Source: Termitomyces sp. T153 (lineage: Eukaryota; Basidiomycota; Agaricomycetes; Agaricales; Lyophyllaceae). Taken from it: a DNA stretch of 64,000 bases. Of the stretch, positions 46,701 through 56,800 are shown piece after piece. The DNA lies in the NCBI GenBank assembly GCA_018296165.2, contig JACKQL020000012.1:992001-1056000 (forward strand). Reading direction: 5' to 3'. The notes beneath the pieces are model-generated. The model saw only the letters and a program-made list of their open reading frames with translations. It searched no databases and was not told where the DNA came from. The number at the start of each line of letters is the position of its first letter. Within the stretch, counting starts at the first letter, position 1. The position numbers and the translations under genes were made by a program.

Positions 46701-49700
46701 CTTGGACAGACTTTACCACTTGATACGCACGTTACAGACACTACCCCCTCCTACATTAACATTCCATTCCCTGCTCAGTTTGTCACTAACAAACCCTCTA
46801 AGCAAAGAGGAGTTCAAGTAAAGAAGAAGTACAAACCTGTTGCCATGAAAACCAAACCAGTCGCCAGCCATGTTAGCAAGGATTTCCAAATCAAGCACCA
46901 GATTATTGGCAATCCGCTAGTGACAATCCCTTAGCTCAATCCAAATCCACTACCTTTTGTCCCAACAAAGCGATTCACTAAGGAACAACAAGCAAAACTT
47001 ATTAAGGACCATGACACAGGATTCCTCACTACTGGCAAAATCAACATACTAGTCAACATGGTCACCAAGCAGGAAAAAGCTTTTGCTTGGGAAGATTCCA
47101 AAAGAGGAAGTTTGTGCCCCGACTTTTTCCCACCAGTATGCATACCAACAATTCTGCATGTACTGTGGGTCCAGCATAATTGCCCCATACCTCCAGGACT
47201 AGAAAAGGAAGTATGTGAGATTATTCATGACAAGATTAGTGCTGGTGTTTATGAACCTTTGAACTCCACTTACCACTCACAATGGTTTTGTGTTCTCAAG
47301 AAGAATGGTAAGCTCAGAATTGTGCACAGTCTTGAGCCGCTAAACCGTGTCACCATTCACCATTCTAGAGTACCACCCTTTCCAGACCATGTTGCAGAAT
47401 CTTTTGCTAGACGCATCTGTGGTGCCACTCTCAACCTCTACATTAGCTATGACGAGTGACTTATTGACCCCACTTCATGTGACTTAACGACATTCCAGAC
47501 CCTGTTTGGCACTCTTTGCTTAGTAACCTTGCCAATGGGAGGGACCAACTCTGTGCCTATTTTTCATGATGACATTACTTTTATTTTGCAGCCAGAGATC
47601 CCCCAAAATGTGCTCAGCTTTATCAACAACATTGGTGTTAAAGGACCTAAGGACTGGAAGATCATTAATGGTAAACTTGCTAAGCATCCCACTAATCCAA
47701 ACATTCACCTAGTGCTATGGGAGTTCTTTGAGCTTCTCAATAGGGTTCTCCAGCAAATGAAATATTGTGGTGGCACTTTTTCTGGTCACAAACTTGTTCT
47801 TTGTGCCCCAACTTTCAAGATTCTAGGTCATGTTTGCACTCCTAGCAGTCAAATCCCTGACAAAAGTCACTTAGCCCTAATTGAGTGGTGGGGCCCTTGC
47901 AAGTCACTATTGGAAGTCCGAGCCTTTCTGGGCACAGTTAGGGTACCTAGGATTTTTGTCAAGAACTTTTCCCATTGAGCCAACAACCTAATGAAACTTA
48001 CTCACATTGGCGTCCCTTTTGAGTTTGGCCCTGACCAGATAAATGCTCAACATGACCTCGTGAAAGCCTTACAAGACACTAAGCCCCTAGTTCCTATTGA
48101 CTATGAATCGCCTAACCCTGTCATCTTAGTGGTGGACACCTCATATATAGTGGTCAGATATTACCTTTGCCAGTGCACTAGCAACAATTGCAAGGAATGC
48201 TGCTACAACCACTTTGGATTGATTACGCTAAACAACAGAGAAGCCAGATTCAGTCAGCCCAAGTTGGAACTCTATGACCTTTATCAAGTGCTACAAGCTT
48301 TATGGATGTACCTCATTGGTGTTAGGAACCTTATCATCAAAGTCAACGCTTGCTACATTAAGGGCATGCTTCAGAACCCTGACATCCAGCCTTCTGCTAG
48401 CATGAACTGCTGGATTATGGCAATTTTGATGTTTCACTTTGAGCTGGTCCATGTCAAAGGAACTTTCCATGGCCCCGATGGTCTTTTGCAATGCCTGCCA
48501 CAGCCTGGCAATCCTCCAGTTAACAATAGCAACAACTCCGTTTATGAGGATTGGATAGACCACTTACATGGGTTCATTCACCAAGTTCAGCTACCGCTGC
48601 CACTACTTTGCCAAGTTTCCATGGCTTCCCATTGCCTACCTCCTTTAGTCGAGTACCCTTATTTGCATCCTTTGGCGACATTTGCCAGTGACACCAACAC
48701 TCTCCCACAGTTAGCAACCAGCAACAATATTCAGCCTCTCCAAGATGATGGCACCACTACTTATAGTGACATACCTCACAGTGCCAAGGCTATTGTGAGT
48801 GATGCTCACATACTTCTAGTTGAAAAATGGCTTCACAATCTTGTTAGACCCAAGGACCTTAGTGACAAAGACTATGCCACTTTCATTCGTTACACCTCCA
48901 TGTTCTTCACTACTGGAGGCAAACTTTGGTGAAGAAATTGAGACGGCACTCACAAGCTGTTTGTGCCCCTTGCTAGTTGCTTACAAGTCTTAAAAGCCAT
49001 GCATGATGACTTGGGACATAGAGGTCTTTTCACTACTCACTCAGCCCTTCTAGAACAATTTTGGTGGCCTCAAGTTAGTGCCAATATTGTATGGTACCTT
49101 TGGACTTGCCACCTCTGCCAAGTACACCAGACGACCAAAGTTCTCATCCTGCCAACTGTCGCTATGCCAGTGCCCTTGTTCAGCAAGATATATGTTGACA
49201 CCATGTTCATGCCACCCTCTAATAAGTTCAAATATATCATTCAAGGACATTGTTTGCTAACTCATTACCCCAAGTTTTGCATGCTTGCCAGAGAGAACAC
49301 CAAAGCTATTGCTAAGTGGCTATACAAGGATGTCATCTGCTATTGAGGAGCACTTAGTGAAATCGTTACTGACAATGGACCTCCAATCCTAAAGGTGGTC
49401 ACCTACTTGGTGAAGAAGTATAACTTGCACCACATCTGGATCTCTGGTTACAATAAGCATGCTAATGAAATAGTCAAGTGGCCTCATTTTGATGTTTGCC
49501 AAGCCCTCTTCAAAGCAGTTGACAGTGATCAGTCTAGGTGGAGTACTGCTACATACTCAGTCTTTGGGTCAGAACATGTTATGGTTTGCAAGTGAATGGG
49601 TTGCTCCCCTTACTTTGCAACAACTGGTATCCACCCTCTCTTGCCAGCTGACATAGTAGAAGCGATATATTTGCAACTGCTGCCAAACTTGCTATTGTCA

Positions 49701-50198
49701 ACAACAGACCTCATAGCCCACTGAGTGATTGATCTTCAATGTCGCCAAGAGGATCTTGACTGTCTTCACAGTCACGTTTTTAATGCTCGTCACCTAGCAG
49801 CCATTTGCTTCAAAACAGAACACGCTGCTACAATCCATGACTACAACTTCAAAGCAGGTGATCTCGTACTGATGAGGAACACTAGAATTGAGGTAACGCA
49901 TAACAAGAAGATGAAGCCTCATTACCTAGGCCCCTTAGTGGTAATCTCTTGCAACCGTGGAGGCACTTACATTATTTGTGAACTAGATGGCTCTGTACTG
50001 CATTGTCCTGTTGCTGCCTTTTGTTTAGTCCTCTATTTTGCTAGAGAACACATAATAGCGCCTAGCAACGCTTTCAACATTGATACCTCTTGACTCAGAG
50101 AACTGGAGCAAACTGAACTTGTCAACAATGACAATACTGGCAATATAGCCAGTGAAGAAGAAAGCTACCTTTCACTAAGCCTTAGTGACTTATCTTGA
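43794..50198 (+). pseudogene. Inner gag-pol, decayed
   Basis: Gag and protease are in one frame. Gag has PKWDESHPRELLQYFKELEY and a zinc knuckle CYFCGE..GH near 44936. Retropepsin DSG is at 46061-46069 with ILLGCSFDVL downstream. RT, RNase H and integrase are in the next frame, open from 46341: SQWFCVLKKNGKLRIVHSLE, FHDDITFILQPEIP, RNase H (VILVVDTSYI, FELVHVKGTFHGPDGL), integrase zinc finger (HRGLFTTHSALLEQFWWP), core (TDNGPPIL) and C-terminal GPLVVISCNRGGTYIICELD. TGA stops interrupt gag's end and several pol sites, for example 44972-44974, 47457-47459, 47976-47978, 49343-49345 and 50091-50093. The YIDD-like RT motif reads INN (47622-47630). Other agaricomycete gypsy polyproteins share this layout and lack a chromodomain, as here. 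Confidence 0.88.
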
Positions 50199-50258
50199 CT
50201 CTGCCTCATTTCTTATTGTTCCTATCCATCTATCCATATTATTCAGAAAAACCTGTTA

Positions 50259-50500
50259 AAAAAAAAAAAAAAAAAAAGCCTTTCATAGACATTCTACTTT
50301 ACTAGTTTCTTGTTTCAATGCTGCGCTTGGCCATTCTGTCACCAGTGCTTGGCATGCCTCTAGAGCATTAGGCAACAGTCACCAGTGCAAGCCTTTCATA
50401 GACATTCTACTTTACTAGTTTCTTGTTTCAATGCTGCGCTTGGCCATTCTGTCACCAGTGCTTGGCATGCCTCTAGAGCATTAGGCAACAGTCACCAGTG
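50259..50500. repeat. A19 tract followed by a 113-bp perfect tandem duplication
   Basis: Nineteen A residues (50259-50277) are followed by two units that begin GCCTTTCATAGACATTC at 50278 and 50391. The shared 110 bases are identical in the two units. The outer copy has one unit only, and about 90 bases of other sequence where the A tract stands. It lies between pol and the antisense gene. Confidence 0.85.
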
Positions 50501-50655
50501 TATAATACCCCATTGATCTTGCTTTTGTTTTGTTTGGTTTCTCTCAGACTCTGAATCATTGCTAAGTATTATACATTTTGGGGCTCCTTAAGAGGGCTAG
50601 TCTGTGTCTGTACTATGAAAACTAAAAAAAAATTATATACAGGAGGCAACTGGCA

Positions 50656-52645
50656 CTAAGAGTTGAGGTCAGCATTGTTGTCAGGCACCTCCACTGGATC
50701 CTCCGCCTCCTCCCAGTCTCCTTCTCCAATGTTGTTCTCCTCCTGCCAGACCAGGAAGGCCTGACAGTCATGCCAATATCCTGCCAGAGTTGCCAACATT
50801 CACTTGGTAACAGTGTAACAGGCCCGCGCCACTAACAACTCTTCCCTGGCAGCCTCCAGCTCCCTCTAGAACCGCCATTCCACTCCTGCCACCCTCTCAT
50901 CAAAATCCGCTAGTGACACTGCTGATGTTAGCAGTGTTGGCTAACCAAGGTCCTCACCCAACCACTCCAGCTTGTTGTTGCCAACTTGGTGCAAAGGCGT
51001 GTCACTCCAGGTTCCCTAGCAAAGCAGTTAGCAATCAAGGAGATAGCAAAAGAAATGAACTTACCCATTGTCGGACTTCAACCTCCTCAGCAATTTCCTC
51101 CTTCTTGTCCTCCTCAGTAGCAACTGGGACAACTTCAAGCTCCCCCTCGCCCTTGATCTCCATGTTGCTAGCCTCCCACTCTACCTTAGTGACCATCACT
51201 AAGGGAGTCATCTCTCTCATCTCCATGTCCCCCTCTCCCTCCTCGCTGGCAATTGTTTGAGGTCGCTTAGCACTAGCAACCAATGTGGGACTTGCTGCTC
51301 ATTTCCATGCCAGGGGCACATCGCCATCACTATTGTTGTTGCTGTTGTCCTTGTTGCTCTCCACTAGCTCCCTGCTCTTCACCTTAGTGACTCCACTGCC
51401 TCCACCCACCAACTCCTCCTGCAATGTCAGTAGGTTCAAGCTAGAATGCTTGACCTCGATGGGCTCCCCTTGCCTCACTAACTCCCTCTGCCGCTCCATG
51501 AAAGCCCTCGCATTTCTTACCAATGCTGCCTTCATCACTATCTTCTTAGCACCGTCCACTATGCAAACAGCTCTTCCTTGTGCTGTTGCAATAATAACAG
51601 GGCTGAACCTCCATTGGGTACCAGCAGCCCTCTGGGTCATTATCAGCCCAGCAGTTGTCGCACTGAGAACTTGTTAGCGATGAAGATTGAAATAATTGCT
51701 AAGTACTTACCGCTCTTTGCATGTGCTTATACTCTTGTCGCTTTGCTAGCAACACTGTCACCTTACCCTTGGCCTTCTCCAACTTCACACCAGCTCCCAG
51801 GCCAGTGTCCACCACCATTGGGCCTTTTGCCAATGAAGAAGGGTTGCCAAGCACTTGTCAGTACACGTTTCTTCAATTTGTTCCTGCAAGAGCAGTTAGT
51901 GACCATTGCCAAGAGTTAGCAAAAAAGAAAAGAAAAAGACTCACCTCAATATCCTCATCCTCCTTGTCTTGTGCCTTTGTCTTCCCCTTCCCTTTGCTCC
52001 TTGGGGTTGTCACCAATTGTGGTGATGTTGCCAACTCCCTAGCAATGCCACCAGCCACAGCCTTGGGAGTCAAGGGGCCTGCCTCTTGAATGTCCCCATG
52101 ATTTGCTGCCTCTTTGCCCCTGCAACCCTTGCTCTGTCCCTCCCCCCTCACCACCACTAATGCACCTACTGGGTGCTGGAAGAGAAACTGGTCATTTGGC
52201 AACAAGTCTTCAAAAAGCTGATGTACCTTAGCAGTGTCGCTAGCACTAGTGACTACCAGGGCACTTACCATCATTTCTGCAGTTAGGTTGTCCATTAGGA
52301 ACTCCAGAGAGGGATTGACTGGAGCCTAGTGAACATGTTATGATGTCACTAAGAAGACAAAAAGAAGAAACTTACAAAGTGAACATCAAATGGGTAAATC
52401 TATTCCTCCCCCTTGTACTGCTCATATAGTTGGCAACACTCCCTCTTGACAGTTGCCAACTCCAGCCACTCAACTCCACTCCCCATGGTCTTGAACCACT
52501 GCAGCCACATCTGAAAGATGGCGGTGACTGCCAATTGAGAATCCTTCACCAAGAATGCACAAGCCACAGCAAGTAATCGGTTGACCCAATCAAGAAAAGC
52601 ATGGGCCATAGTGATTTTTTCAAACTGAGAGGCGAGGTCAGACAT
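50656..52645 (-). pseudogene. Antisense spliced accessory gene of the inner element
   Basis: On the strand opposite to gag-pol, five exons can be joined by GT-AG introns: 52645-52376, 52325-51945, 51883-51711, 51662-51065 and 51015-50656. The start is MSDLASQFEKITMAHAFLDW. Exon 2 has FLMDNLTAEMM and a basic stretch KGKGKTKAQDKEDED. Exon 4 opens with a cysteine cluster, CDNCWADNDPEGC then PCYYCNSTRKSC, followed by KKIVMKAALVRNARAFMERQ and a Glu-rich acidic tail (EEDKKEEIAEEVEV). The last exon ends RELEAAREELLVARACY, YWHDCQAFLVWQEENN and an acidic end at 50656. This copy has stops and at least two frameshifts (in exon 3 and after the cysteine cluster). Function unknown; a DNA- or RNA-binding accessory role is only a guess from the cysteines and basic patches. 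Confidence 0.7.
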
Positions 52646-52800
52646 AGTGATAAGATTAAGATACTAGAGGAGATTAAGGTGGGGTGATGAAGTTCTAGCA
52701 ATACTGCCAGCCATTTTTATTCAAATCCCTCTGGCACACAGACCAAGCAATCAAGCACATGATTTTTGGGATTGACCGAGGACAGTCAATATTTCAGTAT

Positions 52801-52809
52801 GGGGGAGGA
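52801..52809 (+). other. Polypurine tract of the inner element
   Basis: GGGGGAGGA lies directly upstream of the 3' LTR start (TGATGAG at 52810), the position where plus-strand DNA synthesis is primed in LTR elements. The 5' LTR lacks it, as expected. Confidence 0.75.
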
Positions 52810-53799
52810 TGATGAGCCCCGGTTATTGCTGAGCACTATTTTTGGCATTTTGAACTTAGTGGCAGCTAACTACTTTGAATTTGGCACAAGTCACAACACT
52901 CAGCATATGGGACCCAGCCTGAGGGTTGGACCGAAGCATGAGACTTTAGCAAGCATGAGACTTTTCAATCATGAGAAATATCATGTGGAGCCTGGAACTT
53001 GAGCCTGGAACATTAAGGACTAGATCTTTCTTAGCAATGAGTATTAGTGATTTTAGCAACTATGGCAACAAAATGGTGTTCTCTTACTATATACAGACAT
53101 ATTACCAGACATATATCTTTTTACTATCATTCCCCTTGCCAAGCTTACCAACATACTTGAATGGCATCTACGCTTCAGGTATTGACATCAGACTTGCTCT
53201 TTTTGGATTCATTTGCATTTATACGCCATAGAGATTTTGCTTATGGTTTTTCATCTAGTTACAGACTGATGCCTCATATGGACCATAAACACAGTGACAG
53301 ACACTGTTGCCAGTGGCGACTATTTGCTTACTTTCCCATACTATACTTTGGAAACGTATAAATACTGCCTGTACATAGACACTACCCCCACAACAGAAAA
53401 ATAAAGCAGAGAACCTCCATCAGCATCGACTAGTTGCTCTCTTTAAGCTTACCAGCTTGGGATTTCACTTTGCTTCTTTCATTCCTCTATTGCTTTTGAC
53501 TTCAGCTTAGCAACAGGCCTTCTCGACTTTGACCTCAACCTAGTGTGGTGCCAATTACGGGTGCCTATTTGTGTTATTTCAACTTAGTGATGTTAGCAAC
53601 TACGGTTAGTGACTAGTTCACTAATAGCAACTTCTTTTGACTTCCTTCCACAGCACCACTTTCACTCTAGTTCTCTGGGACGGTTACTGACTCACCCTCA
53701 ACTATTAACTTCCTACTGCCAGCTATTTTATCTAGTGACTAGTGTTAGGTCTTCTTTTTAGGTTTTCTGCATGGCACTAGGTGGCATAGGAGCACATCA
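52810..53799 (+). repeat. 3' LTR of the inner element (L3)
   Basis: The 990-bp LTR runs from TGATGAGCCCC to GGAGCACATCA. It pairs with L2; for example L2 AGCGGCAG is AGTGGCAG here and L2 CAACGAG is CAATGAG, both CpG changes. Confidence 0.9.
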
Positions 53800-53803
53800 G
53801 CAG

Positions 53804-56800
53804 CAGTGCTTAGGTTATACCCTGGTGCTGATGCTAGCACTTGTTATAACCTTGGCAACCTGGAACTTGTTAATCAGACTTTTAACAGCAGCTTAGTGAC
53901 TTTGGGCAGGTTCTTGGACTACTACAGGAATTTCTAACATATCACCAGATGGTTGCTCACTCATAGCAAACTCTATCATAATGAGGAGTGTCACTTGTTC
54001 CAACAAGGTATACCTACATTGCTTTGGTCCAAAATCATTTGCTGACTCAAAATCACTCTTCCTGACCACCATTCTGAGGACCCTTATGATGTCGACCAAG
54101 TCTTCAAAGGTGCTAAGTGGGTTTTGAAGGGAATGGACACCTCAATAACCAAGACCAGCAATGGCACCAGTGGCATTTCTTCATCATTGCCAATTGCTAG
54201 TGCACCAGTTCCTCTGTTGCCTATGCCTAAGCAGGAAGCTTTGGAATTAGCTACAACCACAGCAATCATCAGTGCCCTGGAACATCTGAAAGCCCTCTTA
54301 TCAAGTGGCAACACCCAACTTTGCCAACAGTCTGCCAATACTACTTGCCACTTTTGTGGTGAAACAGGCCATATCATGGTCCAAGGTACTTGTATGAAAT
54401 TGGAGCAAATGATTCAATAGGGTAAGATCCATTGCAATGCTGAAGGAAAGATCATTTTACCATTGGGCGCTATAATCCCCAATTATTTCAGCAAACAGCT
54501 ATATATGGAATGCATTGAGGAATGGCATAGGCTTAACCCAGAACAAATTGTTACTGGCAGACTCTCTTCCAATGCTAACCCCAACCCAGACCAAGCAGCT
54601 ATGCAGCAGTTGCTAATCCATAAGGTAATGCAACAGGATATTGCTATGGACTGAGCGCTAAGCAAGGAAGAACAAATTGAGGCTTTGGAACACAAACTCT
54701 TTGCATTCAGGCAACATGGCAAAAAGTTTGATGGTGTACAAGTTCCCCATGTAGCATATTGACCAGCAAACAATACCTCCAAGGCAGCACCCTCAACTAG
54801 CAACACCTTGGCTACTTCATCCCCTTCTGAGTCTACTCCAACTCCTGCTGCTAAGCCTACAGACAAAGGCAAAGCACCTGAACAAATCATTGCCAACAAA
54901 CAGCCACCCATTGCTAACAAACCTATTGCTCAGCCTCCCGTCCACCTGTTTTCTAGCATCCCTGGTTGCTATGTTCCACCCACTAACAGGAATTTTGCTG
55001 CCCCTGACAGGTCTAACAATGGTGCATATCGAACTATGCCACCCATTTATGACATTGAGCAGTCCAAAGTGGTCTTTGAATGGGTTTTAAGCACAAAGGT
55101 TACAGTATCAGTTGGCAAACTATGCTCAGTATCTCAGGACATCAGAAATCAATTTAGAACAGCAGTTATGCCCAAATGACTTGTAAGCACTAGTGCTAAC
55201 ACGATACAGGACCCCAGCAACATTTTTGAAGATATTTTGCTGACTTTTGCTATTGAAGAACCCCAGTTTTTGCTTGGATCCAATGTCAATACTACTAACA
55301 GACTAACCTCAGACAAGGCACCCCTCACATCTGTTGATCCAGTTGAAGCCTACATTGATCTGCTACTCCATGGAGAAGAGCTGTAATGCTCACTATTGCT
55401 AAGGATTCTCAATCACTTTGTTCCATCATGATGCTGATTGACAGCAAAGAGAAAGTAGAATGTATTCATGACAGTGGCTCCCAGATAATCTCAATGTCTG
55501 TGGAGATTGCTAGCAACCTTAGGCTATCCTATAACCCCAATATCATTTTAAACATGCAGAGCGCTAATGGCACTATAGACTGATCACTAGGACTTGCTTG
55601 TAATGTACCCTGCACTATTGGTGACATCACGGTTTATCTCCAGATTCATGTTTTATGGTCTCCCACCTATGACATTCTTCTCAGACATCCCTTTGATGTT
55701 TTAACTCAAAGTATGGTCAGCACTCTTAGTGACATCGAAACCACTATAACAATTATGGATCCCAACACTGGTCAAAGGTGCACAATCCCAACCTTTCTGT
55801 GCAGCAAATCCAAAAGAAACAACCACTAAAATGTTTGCTTTGAAACTGAAGCACTCCATTGCTTTCATCACTGAAGGCATTAACAAAGAAGATATCAACA
55901 TAGCAATTGTTATCAGCTATGACCATTCAACTGGTCTAGCAACTTGTATAGCTTCTTGTGATTTGGACAATGACATTTTACTTATGGATTCTGACACATA
56001 GACCAATCTCATGCTAGCATATCTTTACACTACTGCTAGTGACCTTTCTGATTTGTCTCTTCCACTTCATTCCTATCTTGTTTCTACTGATACATCTAAT
56101 CCCCTGATTCTTGGACAGACTTTACCCCTTGATATGAATGATACAGACACTACCTCTACCTATGTTAACCTTCCATTCCCCACTCAATTTGTTGCTAACA
56201 AACCCCCTAAGCAAAAAGGAGTCCAGATAAAGAAGAAGTACAAACCTGTTGCTATGAAATCCATACTGGTTGCTTGCCATGTTAGCAAGGATTTCTGAAT
56301 TGAGTGCCAGATTATTGGTGATCCACTAGCAACAATCCCGCCACTCAATCCTAACCCATCACCTTTCATCCCAACAAAGCAATTCACTAGGAAATGACAA
56401 GCAAAACTTATTAAGGACCATGATATAGGTTTCCTCACTAGCAATGAAATCAAGGTACTGGTTGACATGGTCACCAAGCAGGAGAAAGCTTTTGCCTGAG
56501 AAGACTCCAAAGAGGGAAGCTTACACCCCAACTTCTTTCCACCAGTATGCATACTGACAATACCTCACATATCTTGGGTTCAGCACAATCATCCCATACC
56601 ACCAGGGCTAGCAAAAGAAGTATGCAAGATTATTCATGACAAGATTAACACTGGTGTCTACAAACCTTTGAACTCTGCTGACCACTCACAATGGTTCTGC
56701 ATTCTCAAGAAAAATGGTAAGCTCAGGATTGTGCACAGCCTCAAGCTGCTAAACCATGTCACCATTTGCCATTCCAGAGTACCACCATTTCCAGACCATG

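Larger units (their letters stand above)
42764..53799 (+). mobile_element. Inner, structurally complete family-2 Ty3/gypsy element
   Basis: The 11,036-bp element has two 990-bp LTRs (42764-43753 and 52810-53799) differing mainly by C/T and G/A transitions. It is inserted in the gag of a second copy of the same family and flanked by GCAG on both sides (42760-42763 and 53800-53803). Internal layout matches the outer copy: PBS candidate, gag, protease, RT, RNase H, integrase, antisense gene, then the polypurine tract GGGGGAGGA (52801-52809) directly before the 3' LTR. Coding capacity is lost through several stops and a dead RT site. Confidence 0.9.

Noticed and set aside
44972..50093. Repeated in-frame TGA codons in gag-pol considered as recoding or read-through sites
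   Set aside because: The other copy has CAA at several of the same places, and both derive from CGA by one transition, so decay is the simpler explanation.
51299..51640. Minus-strand open frame starting MTQRAAGTQW, considered as its own protein
   Set aside because: Its first half is out of frame with the cysteine cluster conserved in both copies; only its second half (KKIVMKAALV...) matches the true frame, which points to a frameshift.
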